From the NCBI RefSeq assembly GCF_014385095.1, contig NZ_JACRTC010000001.1, forward strand, positions 706,903 through 770,902: a stretch of DNA of 64,000 nt, in the 5' to 3' direction. Positions within the stretch are counted from its first letter, which is position 1; every line of letters starts with the position of its first letter. Below the pieces are notes generated by a model, which was given only the letters and a program-made list of their open reading frames with translations, ran no database searches and had not been told where the DNA came from. This document shows positions 48,348 to 56,681 of the stretch, one piece after another. A program made the translations under genes and the position numbers. Origin of the DNA: Zongyangia hominis. Its GTDB lineage: Bacteria > Bacillota > Clostridia > Oscillospirales > Ruminococcaceae.

Positions 48348-49726
48348 ATGGCTATGTCTACGATAGGCACACTCATTCGGTTTTTGCGTTACCCGATGCG
48401 GAGTTTGAAGAACTGCAAAGGGTGGAACGTGGGGAACTTCTCCCAGAGGACAGCATCGTGATTGCAATGCTGCAAGAGCAAGGCGTGTTGCAAAAAAATG
48501 TTGTTACAGAAATTAAACATCCCTCCACTGATTATCTTTCACACTATATCGCGCACCGGTTGGGCCAACTGATTTTGCAGGTGACGCAACAGTGCAACCT
48601 GCGCTGCGGCTACTGTTGCTACGGCGGCGGCTATACGCATATGCGTGTACACGCCAATCAATGGATGGAATGGGAAACTGCCAAGCGCGCGATTGACTTC
48701 TATTTGGAGCGAACCGACGAGAGAGACACGCTGACCATCTCCTTTTATGGTGGTGAACCGCTGCTGGCCTTTCCCCTGATCAAGCAATGTGTCTCCTACA
48801 TAACGGAGCATGTGGAGGGGAAGGAAATACATTTTTCTATGACCACCAACGGAACGCTGCTCACACCGGAAGTTGTCGATTATCTCTACGAACACCATTT
48901 CCATCTCTCCATCAGCTTGGACGGGACAAAAGAAGATCACGATGTCAACCGGAAATTCCGGTCAGGGCAGGGTTCTTTTGACACCATCATGAATCATATC
49001 CGGGAGATCAAAGAGGCCCACCCGGACTTCATGAAGGATATTGCCATCATGACAACTATCAATCCAAAAATGGATCTGGGCTGCGCCATGGACTATTTTG
49101 AGGCCAATGAATACCTTGCAGACAGTCGCTTTGTCTATAACAGCGTGGCCACCAAAGGGGCAAAGGAAACGATCAATTACGATGAACCCTCAAAGCTCTT
49201 GCGCCGGTACGAATACTTGAAGCTACTTTTGGCACACGCCAACATGCTGGATATCGAGTGTACCAGCGCCTTGATGCAGTCCACCCGCGCCCACCGGATG
49301 CAGGTATACCAGGGACTATATCAGCACACGCCGTTGCCGTCTGTCATATCCCACGGGGGACCTTGTGTGCCTGGCAATAAAAGACTGTTTGTCTCGGTGG
49401 ACGGTGCTTTCTTTCCCTGCGAAAAGGTGAGCGAAACATCCGAGTATTTTTGCATCGGGTCGCTGGACGAAGGCATTGACGAGGAAAAGGCGGCGCGGCT
49501 CTTAAACTGCGGGCAGATTACAGCGGACGAGTGCAAGGAGTGCTGGAATCTCCGTGGCTGCATGATGTGCATGAATCAAGTGGATTTTGAAGGGATGCCC
49601 TGCAAGGCTGATAAGTGCAAAGTATGCGCCGACGAAAAGTTTCGGGAACTGTCTGATCTGCGGGAAATCTGCGTTCTCCACGAATTTGGCTATGACCTGC
49701 CACAGGAAGGAGATGATCGTACATGA
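48305..49726 (+). CDS. Radical SAM/SPASM peptide maturase, CcpM-like
   Basis: A 473-residue enzyme: N-terminal peptide-recognition-like region (about 1-85), radical SAM domain with CNLRCGYCCY (about 98-107) and SFYGGEPLL (about 146), and a C-terminal SPASM-type region with many cysteines (about 350-455, including GGPCVPG, FFPCEK, CKECWNLRGCMMCMNQ and CKADKCKVC) for extra iron-sulfur clusters. Context with the next two genes matches the clostridial Cys-rich peptide maturase CcpM (TIGR04068 as I recall). Expected to modify the Cys-rich peptide at 52582. AGGAGG upstream of the ATG lies in the ABC gene. Confidence 0.87.
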   Translation: MAKDIIFKTFRTKLNGYVYDRHTHSVFALPDAEFEELQRVERGELLPEDSIVIAMLQEQGVLQKNVVTEIKHPSTDYLSHYIAHRLGQLILQVTQQCNLRCGYCCYGGGYTHMRVHANQWMEWETAKRAIDFYLERTDERDTLTISFYGGEPLLAFPLIKQCVSYITEHVEGKEIHFSMTTNGTLLTPEVVDYLYEHHFHLSISLDGTKEDHDVNRKFRSGQGSFDTIMNHIREIKEAHPDFMKDIAIMTTINPKMDLGCAMDYFEANEYLADSRFVYNSVATKGAKETINYDEPSKLLRRYEYLKLLLAHANMLDIECTSALMQSTRAHRMQVYQGLYQHTPLPSVISHGGPCVPGNKRLFVSVDGAFFPCEKVSETSEYFCIGSLDEGIDEEKAARLLNCGQITADECKECWNLRGCMMCMNQVDFEGMPCKADKCKVCADEKFRELSDLREICVLHEFGYDLPQEGDDRT

Positions 49727-50784
49727 AAAAGCTAACCCTTTTTCCCTGCAATGCAGATGCGAAGATTCTGCTCGATTACCCTCCCGCGTTCAAGGACTAT
49801 GAAATTACTGCCCTATCCGATTTTGCAGAGCATAGCGCCCGCCTGGACGCATGGGAAAAGCGGTATGGAATATATGCGGACGCCGACGCGGATCGTGTTC
49901 TGGAACGCAGCGACGCCCTGCTCCTATGTGATAATATCGAAAACTTGAGATTCGACAAGTACAAGCGGCTGATAGAAAAAGCGGCAAAGGCGAAAAAAGA
50001 AATCCTGCTCACTCCCCGCCTCGCGCGGGAGCTGGGAGAATTGCCCTCCGTGAAAACGAACCTTCTCTATCGGCCTTATCCCATTGGAAAAGGGCTGTCA
50101 CCGCAAAAGGTTTACCAGATCACGGTGCCAGTGATAGCGGTCATGGGCATGGGGGAAAACTGTGATAAGTTTGAAACCATGCTGATTATTAAGGACGTAC
50201 TGGAAAAGAAGGGGTATGCGCCCGTTTGCCTTGCTGCAAATTCTTTAGGGCCGCTGTTTGGCATGTACAGCTTACCACTTGAGCTTAACAGCGAACAACT
50301 CTCGATGGAACAGAAGGTACTTATTCTCAATCACATGGTCCATCAGCTCTGCAAGGAATCTCCGTCGGATGTCATTGTTGTGGAGCTGCCGGGAGGGATA
50401 GGCAAAATAGGCGACAAGGAGTACAACCACTTTTCGGAAATATCCCTGGCAATCGCAGGCGCGCTTTCTGTCGATGTGGGCATAATGAACCTATATTTTA
50501 ATGACCGCCTGACATCGGAGGACTTGGAACAGTTTCGATTATTGTGCCGGTGGAAATATGAGATCGAAGTGGAAGCGTTTGTGCTGTCCCGACAGAAGAT
50601 TGAATACGACGACGAACAGCTCCGATTTGAATACCTCCATCTATCCGATGAGCTGCGAAAGAAACTGCTCCCTTCCTATCTTTCCTCTCCCTGCCCCATT
50701 GCTGACATCGGGGACAAGGCGGGGGTTCGGGAGGCAATTGCCCACCTGATAGCTATTTTAGAAGGAAATCTTGCCGCAGTATAG
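49723..50784 (+). CDS. Peptide maturation system protein, TIGR04066-like
   Basis: A 353-residue protein with an N-terminal alpha/beta half (residues 1-110; ALLLCDNIENL resembles flavin/Rossmann edges) and a C-terminal half starting VPVIAVMGMGENCDKFETML, a degenerate P-loop-like strand-loop-helix; VELPGGIGKIGDKEYNHF (about 225) is notable. It matches the TIGR04066 companion of CcpM-type enzymes as I remember it; biochemical role unknown. ATGA overlap with the maturase gene. Confidence 0.75.
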   Translation: MKKLTLFPCNADAKILLDYPPAFKDYEITALSDFAEHSARLDAWEKRYGIYADADADRVLERSDALLLCDNIENLRFDKYKRLIEKAAKAKKEILLTPRLARELGELPSVKTNLLYRPYPIGKGLSPQKVYQITVPVIAVMGMGENCDKFETMLIIKDVLEKKGYAPVCLAANSLGPLFGMYSLPLELNSEQLSMEQKVLILNHMVHQLCKESPSDVIVVELPGGIGKIGDKEYNHFSEISLAIAGALSVDVGIMNLYFNDRLTSEDLEQFRLLCRWKYEIEVEAFVLSRQKIEYDDEQLRFEYLHLSDELRKKLLPSYLSSPCPIADIGDKAGVREAIAHLIAILEGNLAAV

Positions 50785-50797
50785 GAGGAATGAGAAG

Positions 50798-51064
50798 ATG
50801 ACGGAAATCGAATTGCAGAAGAAGATACAAAGTGTGATTGTCCAGGTGGCGGATAAAGAAATGGGGATGGACACCCATCTTTTAAGCGACAAAGCCGGTA
50901 TTTCCATGGAAGATTTTCTCTATGTGTTCCGAGAGCTGCGGGAGGAGTTACAATGTCCCGTCTCAAAGTCATTGGAGCATAGAAATTACATGGTATTCAC
51001 CATTCGAGGGTTGGCCGACGCATTTTTGGAGGACTGGCCAGAGCTACATGAGTTTCCAGGTTAA
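50798..51064 (+). CDS. Acyl-carrier-related protein of the peptide maturation system
   Basis: An 88-residue protein with the helical outline of an acyl carrier protein. The attachment region reads AGISMEDFLYVFRELREEL (about residues 36-54), with a Ser where carriers have DSL, but without the preceding Asp. In CcpM-type clusters an acyl-carrier-related protein (TIGR04069 as I recall) is usual. Whether it carries phosphopantetheine is open. AGGAGG lies before the ATG at 50798. Confidence 0.72.
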   Translation: MTEIELQKKIQSVIVQVADKEMGMDTHLLSDKAGISMEDFLYVFRELREELQCPVSKSLEHRNYMVFTIRGLADAFLEDWPELHEFPG

Positions 51065-51088
51065 TATTGGCAAAGAAAGGAGTACTCC

Positions 51089-52534
51089 ATGAATCTATGG
51101 AAAAGGGCGTTATTGTATGTCCGAAGGAAAAGAGGAAAAACCATTCTGCTCCTGCTCATCCTCACGGTCATGTCCTCCCTTGCCCTTATCGCCTTGGCCG
51201 TGGCCCGCGGGGCCATGAGCGCGGCCGATGACCTGCAAAAAAGTCTGGGTGGCAGCTTTGAAGTGCAACCTACCGTTATCGAGGACGACCCCAAGCTCTG
51301 GAAGATCACACAGCACGAGGATGGGCGGGTAACCAAAACCTACACCGGTCCCGCCGTCAACGATGAGCTGGTCAAGGAAATAATGAAAGTTAAAGGAATC
51401 AAAACCTACTGCACCAGCTCATGGATTTCCCTCTATCTTAGTGATGTGAAACCAATAGAGGGCGGTTATCAAAGCGATATTGACGAGGGTATTCCATCAT
51501 CAGTACCGTCCATGCCAAATGAGATCATGGCCCGTTCTGTCAGCTTTTATGGGACCAACAGCAGTGAATACCACCAGCATTTCCGCACGGGAGGCATTAA
51601 GCTCATAGAGGGACGGCACATCCAGCCGGGAGATATTAACAAGGCGCTAATTTCCGAGGAATTTGCCGCACTTAACCATCTATCCGTGGGAGATACCTTC
51701 ACAGCGGAGTGCCGAGACGAGCTGCAGGCGAGAGGATTTAACAGCATCAGCGGCGAACCCTTTTATCTGGAAGTGGTTGGTATATATCAAATTCTTGTCA
51801 ATACGGAACCATCAAAATATACAGCGGAATTTTTATTGCCAGTCAACATGATATACTGTGATGAAACCACAGTAATGGAGGCCCTTCAAAACTGGAATTT
51901 CAAAAAAGAATACAACTTTGTCTATTTCTATGTGGATGACCCGGCGCACCTCAATGATGTCATCAAGGAAGTCAAAGCTCTGGATACCATCAACTGGATG
52001 TACTTTCATGTATCTGTCGATGATTCCGCTTACAAAGCTTCGGCGGCTCCGCTCAACACCATGATTATGCTGGCTGCTGTGTTGATCGTTTTGGTATTGG
52101 CCGGGTGCATTGCCCTTTTGCTGCTTATTTTGACAATGCAAGTAAAGGAAAGAAAGAAAGAGATGGGCATTTACCTTTCCATTGGTATTAGGAAAGGGAA
52201 GATTGCCGGGCAGATGTTTGTAGAGCTTGTCGTGATCTCGGTTATCGCCTATCTGCTCTCCACCGTCATCGCCGTAACGGCGGCAAACCCGGTGGGTAAC
52301 GCCATTCTTCAGGCGACAAAACCCGAACAGATGGAGGCAAAGTATAAATTGGACAGTATTATGCTGTTCTATGAGGCAGCGGGGCAAGCGCCGGAGCGCA
52401 TCGACATCCAAGTTTCCGCCGGGGATGTGGGATGGATGATCGCCGGTGGCACGGCGGTCATTGCGGCGGCAACCATGGGCGCTGCGGCCCCTATCCTCAA
52501 ACGAAAGCCTAAGGACATTCTAAGCGGTGGGTAA
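51089..52534 (+). CDS. FtsX-like ABC permease, copy 1
   Basis: A 481-residue MacB/FtsX-type permease: one N-terminal membrane span (about 17-40), a large extracytoplasmic domain (about 45-320), and three C-terminal spans (about 330-460). It has no ATPase domain, and no separate MacB-type ATPase lies in the cluster, so the partner is encoded elsewhere or the protein acts in immunity or signalling. AAAGGAG precedes the ATG. A paralogue follows at 52906, nearly identical over the first 110 or so residues. Confidence 0.85.
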   Translation: MNLWKRALLYVRRKRGKTILLLLILTVMSSLALIALAVARGAMSAADDLQKSLGGSFEVQPTVIEDDPKLWKITQHEDGRVTKTYTGPAVNDELVKEIMKVKGIKTYCTSSWISLYLSDVKPIEGGYQSDIDEGIPSSVPSMPNEIMARSVSFYGTNSSEYHQHFRTGGIKLIEGRHIQPGDINKALISEEFAALNHLSVGDTFTAECRDELQARGFNSISGEPFYLEVVGIYQILVNTEPSKYTAEFLLPVNMIYCDETTVMEALQNWNFKKEYNFVYFYVDDPAHLNDVIKEVKALDTINWMYFHVSVDDSAYKASAAPLNTMIMLAAVLIVLVLAGCIALLLLILTMQVKERKKEMGIYLSIGIRKGKIAGQMFVELVVISVIAYLLSTVIAVTAANPVGNAILQATKPEQMEAKYKLDSIMLFYEAAGQAPERIDIQVSAGDVGWMIAGGTAVIAAATMGAAAPILKRKPKDILSGG

Positions 52535-52581
52535 TAAAGAAAGCTATCCAAGACAGGCACCCACGTGAAAGGAGCATAACC

Positions 52582-52743
52582 ATGCGGAAACTTCACAAAA
52601 GATTTAGCGTCATTAACCCCATAGCTCTCAGCTATACCTGTGGCTGCGGCCTGCTCTGTATTTGCAAATGGGGGGAAAGTTCGCAGGCAAATGATTCTGG
52701 TAGTCAAATCGCAGACAACCGGAGAGCAATGCAGTCCATCTAA
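52582..52743 (+). CDS. Cys-rich RiPP precursor peptide (candidate)
   Basis: A 53-residue peptide with a basic N-terminal leader-like part (MRKLHKRFSVINPIALSY), a core with CGCGLLCIC (Cys 20, 22, 26, 28; spacing C-X-C-X3-C-X-C) and a polar tail. AAAGGAG lies nine bases before the ATG. Size, Cys pattern and place in the cluster make it the likely substrate of the CcpM-like maturase, in the manner of CLI_3235-class bacteriocin precursors; that class assignment is from memory and tentative. No GG-type cleavage site is evident. Confidence 0.7.
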   Translation: MRKLHKRFSVINPIALSYTCGCGLLCICKWGESSQANDSGSQIADNRRAMQSI

Positions 52744-52813
52744 GCATTTCCAGCGGTCGTTAATTAAATGATGATGTAGCCATAACCGGTGCCTGTCTTG
52801 TTGCAATAGCGAA

Positions 52814-52840
52814 GCGGGAGGAACAATTTGTTCCTCCCGC
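52814..52840 (+). other. Stem-loop after the first peptide gene
   Basis: Perfect arms GCGGGAGGAACAA and TTGTTCCTCCCGC, followed by a pyrimidine-rich but not pure T stretch. It may end or attenuate the first module. Confidence 0.55.
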
Positions 52841-52905
52841 CATCATTTCCTTTCCTTCTTAATTTGGACTGGAGCGCTTGGGCTAAACAAAGAAAGGAGT
52901 ACTCC

Positions 52906-54354
52906 ATGAATCTATGGAAAAGGGCGTTATTGTATGTCCGAAGGAAAAGAGGAAAAACCATTCTACTCCTGCTCATTCTCACGGTCATGTCCTCCCTTGC
53001 CCTTATTGCCTTGGCCGTGGCCCGCGGGGCCATGAGCGCGGCCGATGATCTGCAAAAAAGTCTGGGTGGCAGCTTTGAAGTGCAGCCGACTGTCATCGAG
53101 GACGACCCCAAGCTCTGGAAGATCACGCAGCACGAGGATGGGCGGGTAACGAAAGCCTACACCGGTCCCGCCGTCAACGATGAATTGGTCAAGGAAATAA
53201 TAAAAGTTAAAGGAATCAAGACTTACAGTACCAGCTCATGGATTTGTCTCTATATGAGTGATGCCAAACTGATTCCTGGCCTCATTCAAAGCAATATTGA
53301 TGAGGGAATACCATCGCCGGTCCCTTCCCACCCAAACGAGGTAGAGGTCCGTTCTCCTAGCTTTTATGGGACCAACAACAGCGAATACCACCAGCATTTC
53401 CGCACGGGAGGCATTAAGCTCATAGAGGGGCGGCACATCCAGCCGGGAGACGTCAGCAAAGCAATCATTTCAGAAGAGCTTGCGGCACTCAATCACCTAT
53501 CCGTGGGAGATACCTTCACGGCGGAGTGCCGGGACGAATTGCAGGCAAGGGGTTTTAACAGCACCAGTGGAAAGCCTTTTCATCTGGAAGTAGTGGGTGT
53601 TTACAAAATTTTTGCTAATACAGAAGCGTCAAAATATTCAACAGAATTTTTAATACCAGGTAACACGATTTATTGTGATGAATCCACGGTGATGCAAGCA
53701 TACAGGAACTGGAGCTTTAAAGAACAATACAGCTTTGTGTATTTCTATGTGGACGACCCCGCGCACCTCAAGGATGTCATTAAAGAAGTCAAAGCTCTGG
53801 ATACCATCAACTGGATGTACTTTCATGTTTCCGTCGATGATTCCGCATACAAGACATCGGCGGCACCGCTAAGAACCATGACCACCTTATCTATCGTGTT
53901 GATCGTGCTGGTGTTGGCCGGGTGCGTGGCCCTCCTGCTGCTCATCTTGACAATGGAAGTGCGAAACCGAAAGCGAGAGATGGGAATCTATCTTTCCATG
54001 GGCATTGGGAAAGTGAAGATTGTGGGGCAGATGTTTGTGGAACTTACTATGATCTCGGTTGCCGCTTATCTACTCTCCACCGTCATCGCCGTATCTGCTG
54101 CCAACCCGGTGGGTAACGCCGTTCTTCAGGCGACAACACCTGAACAGATGGAGGCTAAATACAGGTCTGAAAGTTCTTTCATATTCTACGAGGCTGCGGG
54201 GAAAGCGCCGGAGCGCATTGACATTAAAGTGAATGCTGGGGATATAGAATGGATGATTGCCGGTGGCACTGCGATTATCGGAGGCGCAACCTTCTTCTCA
54301 GGCTCTTCCATCCTCAAGCGGCGGCCCAAAGACATTCTGGCGAGTGGAGAATAA
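52906..54354 (+). CDS. FtsX-like ABC permease, copy 2
   Basis: A 482-residue paralogue of the 51089 gene with the same layout. The ribosome site, start and first third are almost base-identical to copy 1, while the middle of the extracytoplasmic domain (about 110-150 and 250-280) has diverged, and the C-terminal third is moderately similar. This points to tandem duplication followed by divergence, with later homogenisation of the 5' part possible. The start at 52906 matches copy 1; the open frame upstream is spacer. Confidence 0.85.
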   Translation: MNLWKRALLYVRRKRGKTILLLLILTVMSSLALIALAVARGAMSAADDLQKSLGGSFEVQPTVIEDDPKLWKITQHEDGRVTKAYTGPAVNDELVKEIIKVKGIKTYSTSSWICLYMSDAKLIPGLIQSNIDEGIPSPVPSHPNEVEVRSPSFYGTNNSEYHQHFRTGGIKLIEGRHIQPGDVSKAIISEELAALNHLSVGDTFTAECRDELQARGFNSTSGKPFHLEVVGVYKIFANTEASKYSTEFLIPGNTIYCDESTVMQAYRNWSFKEQYSFVYFYVDDPAHLKDVIKEVKALDTINWMYFHVSVDDSAYKTSAAPLRTMTTLSIVLIVLVLAGCVALLLLILTMEVRNRKREMGIYLSMGIGKVKIVGQMFVELTMISVAAYLLSTVIAVSAANPVGNAVLQATTPEQMEAKYRSESSFIFYEAAGKAPERIDIKVNAGDIEWMIAGGTAIIGGATFFSGSSILKRRPKDILASGE

Positions 54355-54398
54355 CGGAAGCTATCCAAGACAGGCACCCATGTAAAAGGAACATAACC

Positions 54399-54455
54399 AT
54401 GCATAATTTGAGCATATGTGACACTCATAATTGTACATCGCGCTGTAATAGGTGA
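54399..54455 (+). CDS. Short Cys-containing peptide after copy 2 (possibly degenerate precursor)
   Basis: An 18-residue frame, MHNLSICDTHNCTSRCNR, with three cysteines. Its upstream leader (GCTATCCAAGACAGGCACCCA, read here as two parts GCTATCCAAG and ACAGGCACCCA, then AAAGGA and CATAACCATG) is nearly the same as before the 52582 peptide, so it sits at the equivalent place of the duplicated module. It may be a truncated or decayed precursor, or a diverged core without leader. Weak on its own. Confidence 0.35.
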   Translation: MHNLSICDTHNCTSRCNR

Positions 54456-54565
54456 TGGAGCCGTTCCCTTCCTTGCCCCGGATGGCATGCTGGGCCATCC
54501 TCTCCCCCCAAAAACTGAAAATACCGTAAAATATCCTTCTGCCAAGAATAAAAGAATAAAGAAAT

Positions 54566-54609
54566 AAGACCAGAAAACTGCTTAAACAAGCCGTTTTCTG
54601 GTCTTTTTT
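54566..54609 (-). terminator. Terminator of tRNA-Pro
   Basis: Arms AAGACCAGAAAAC and GTTTTCTGGTCTT, directly after the tRNA 3' end on the minus strand. It also serves the cassette from the other side. The stretch 54456-54565 shows no gene. Confidence 0.75.
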
Positions 54610-54610
54610 A

Positions 54611-54642
54611 TGGTCGGAGTAGGGAGACTCGAACTCCCGGCC
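54611..54642 (-). repeat. Right direct repeat: 3' end of intact tRNA-Pro (att-like)
   Basis: The T-arm, acceptor 3' strand and CCA of tRNA-Pro, matching 46269-46300 at 31 of 32 positions in the same orientation. The geometry is as expected if an element entered at the 3' end of this tRNA. Confidence 0.8.
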
Positions 54643-54687
54643 TCTTGGTCCCGAACCAAGCGCGCTACCAAGCTGCGCTATACCCCG
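54611..54687 (-). tRNA. tRNA-Pro (CGG)
   Basis: A 77-base cloverleaf with encoded CCA. Acceptor CGGGGTA pairs with TACTCCG; anticodon stem CTTGG/CCAAG around loop TTCGGGA gives anticodon CGG; T-arm contains AGTTCGAGTCT. It lies at the right border of the peptide cassette. Confidence 0.96.
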
Positions 54688-54931
54688 ATTGTCTGAGCTG
54701 ACAACAGATAATATTATACATGATGGCAAATTCATTGTCAATATCCTCCTCAAAAAATCGTCGAATCCGCAGCAAAGATGTTTCCTTTTGACTATCTTTG
54801 CCAATATAACATTCGTGCTCTTACCTGCACATTTAGCGTTGCTACAATTCATATTTATGCGTCTATAAATAAAAATATTATTTAAAACGCATAATTATGA
54901 ATTTAAAATTTGTATTTTATTCATTCTTTGG
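54688..54931. other. AT-rich stretch between tRNA-Pro and antiporter gene
   Basis: No gene seen; composition becomes strongly AT-rich from about 54830. Confidence 0.45.
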
Positions 54932-54960
54932 TTGTATCTCCTCTTCTTCTTTGATATAAT
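54932..54960 (+). promoter_or_regulatory. Predicted promoter of the antiporter gene
   Basis: TTGTAT (54932-54937) and TATAAT (54955-54960) with a 17-base spacer, 41 bases before the start codon. Confidence 0.6.
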
Positions 54961-55001
54961 GATGATGGATAAATTCAAGAAAATGAGAGAAGAGGGATTT
55001 A

Positions 55002-56441
55002 ATGGTACAGCTTTTGATCATTGGCGCCGTGGTTCTTTTGTTATGCGTAGCTTCCAGCAAGCTGCTCTACCGCTTTGGAATTCCCTCCCTGCTTATTTTC
55101 CTGGTGCTTGGCATGCTGTTTGGCTCCGACGGCTTGGTGGGCATCCAGTTTGATAACTTCGCCTTGGCCCAGCAAGTCTGTTCCGTGGGCCTCATCTTCA
55201 TCATGTTCTTCGGCGGCTTTGAAACCAATCTGAAGGCGGCCCGGCCAGTGTTGCTCCCCTCCATCCTCATGTCCACCCTGGGCGTGGTCATCACCGCCCT
55301 GCTCACCGGGCTTTTCTGCTACTTTTGTTTTCAGCGCAGCTTCCTCGAAAGCCTGCTCATCGGCGCCACCGTCTCCTCTACCGACGCCGCCTCCGTCTTC
55401 GGCATCCTGCGTTCCCGCAAGCTCAATCTCAAAGGGGGCATCGCTTCCCTCTTGGAGGTGGAGAGCGGCAGCAATGACCCCTGCTCTTATATGCTGACCA
55501 TGATCGTGCTCAGCTTCCTCACCGGTGGGGAAAAGAACATCGGACTTATGCTCCTTTCCCAAGTGGGATTGGGGCTGGGACTGGGATTCATCTTCGCCAA
55601 AGTGGCCGTCCTCGTTCTCAAGCGCATCAATTTGGAGGTAGACGGACTTTATCCCCTCTTTACCGTGGGCATCGTGGTGCTAGGCTACGGCCTGTGCGAG
55701 TCGCTGGGAGGCAACGGATACCTATGTGTCTACCTCATCGGTATCCTCCTGGGCAACAGCCGCATCCTACACAAGAGAAGCCTGATTCACTTCTTCAACG
55801 GCATCTCGTGGCTAATGCAGGTCATGCTCTTCTTTGTGCTGGGGCTGCTCTCCTTCCCTTCCCAGCTTCCTGCCGTCATCGGACCGGGTATCCTCCTCTC
55901 CGTCTTTATGATCCTCATCGCCCGCCCAGCCGCCACCTTCGGCATCCTCAGCTTCTTTCGCTTTCCCCTCAAGCAGAAAATTTTTATCTCCTGGGTGGGA
56001 CTGCGGGGCGCCGCCTCCATCGTCTTCGCCATCTCCGCTGTGGCCATGCACGTGGGACTGGGCAACTACATCTTCCACATGATCTTTTTTGTCAGCCTCT
56101 TCTCGGTGGGCGTACAGGGAACCTTCATCCCCTCCTTCGCCAAAAAGCTGGATCTGGTGGAGGAAAACGAATCGGTTTTACGCACCTTCAACGACTACCA
56201 GGAGGAAGGCAGCATGAAGCTCTATGAGTTTACCGTAGAGGGAAACAGCCGTTGGGCGGACAAAACGCTGATGGAGGCGGGAATTCCCGAACACATTTTG
56301 GTTGTCATGATCAAACGGGGCCAAGAAGTGATTCTCCCCAAGGGTTCCACTCTCCTCCTGGCTGGGGATATTGTGGTTTTGGGCCAGAACCTTCCGGAAG
56401 ATGAATTTATGGCCTCCATCGATCACCTGCGTTCCTCCTGA
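55002..56441 (+). CDS. Potassium/proton antiporter, CPA1 family (NhaP2/CvrA-like)
   Basis: A 479-residue antiporter with about 12 membrane spans (about 1-385), CPA1 motifs GATVSSTDAASVFGIL (about 122) and EVESGSNDP (about 152), WVGLRGAASIVFA (about 330), and a C-terminal TrkA-C domain (about 405-475) that senses ligand. Expected to export K+ or Na+ in exchange for H+. AGAGGG precedes the ATG. Confidence 0.9.
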   Translation: MVQLLIIGAVVLLLCVASSKLLYRFGIPSLLIFLVLGMLFGSDGLVGIQFDNFALAQQVCSVGLIFIMFFGGFETNLKAARPVLLPSILMSTLGVVITALLTGLFCYFCFQRSFLESLLIGATVSSTDAASVFGILRSRKLNLKGGIASLLEVESGSNDPCSYMLTMIVLSFLTGGEKNIGLMLLSQVGLGLGLGFIFAKVAVLVLKRINLEVDGLYPLFTVGIVVLGYGLCESLGGNGYLCVYLIGILLGNSRILHKRSLIHFFNGISWLMQVMLFFVLGLLSFPSQLPAVIGPGILLSVFMILIARPAATFGILSFFRFPLKQKIFISWVGLRGAASIVFAISAVAMHVGLGNYIFHMIFFVSLFSVGVQGTFIPSFAKKLDLVEENESVLRTFNDYQEEGSMKLYEFTVEGNSRWADKTLMEAGIPEHILVVMIKRGQEVILPKGSTLLLAGDIVVLGQNLPEDEFMASIDHLRSS

Positions 56442-56501
56442 GCGGGCCATCCGGGGATAAAGTCCCCGCTTTTGCAGATACTACCTTTGAGGTGATGCTG
56501 C

Positions 56502-56681
56502 ATGTCAGAAATGCATCCTTTTAGCTTTGGCTTTGGCGGCGACCTGGACATGGCGGGTTATTACGACTCCCTTCCCGAAGCCGTGAAGCGGGAACTGTGT
56601 TTCCATCTGGACCAGTTTCACTCGGTGGATGACCTCAAAGCTTATGTGGAAAAACTAGACTTCCATGAAAAAAACGTCTGA
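56502..56681 (+). CDS. Small conserved-looking protein, unknown
   Basis: A 59-residue acidic protein (MSEMHPFSFGFGGDLDMAGY at the start, then an amphipathic helical part with YDSLPEAVKRELCFHLDQF). GAGGTG lies eight bases before the ATG and the stop falls within the arm of a terminator, both signs of a real gene. It follows the antiporter by 60 bases and may be cotranscribed. Function unknown. Confidence 0.65.
   Translation: MSEMHPFSFGFGGDLDMAGYYDSLPEAVKRELCFHLDQFHSVDDLKAYVEKLDFHEKNV

Noticed and set aside
52369..52806. Minus-strand frame opposite the end of permease copy 1 and the peptide gene
   Set aside because: It and its counterpart at 54186-54545 are similar only because the plus-strand modules are duplicated; no ribosome site.
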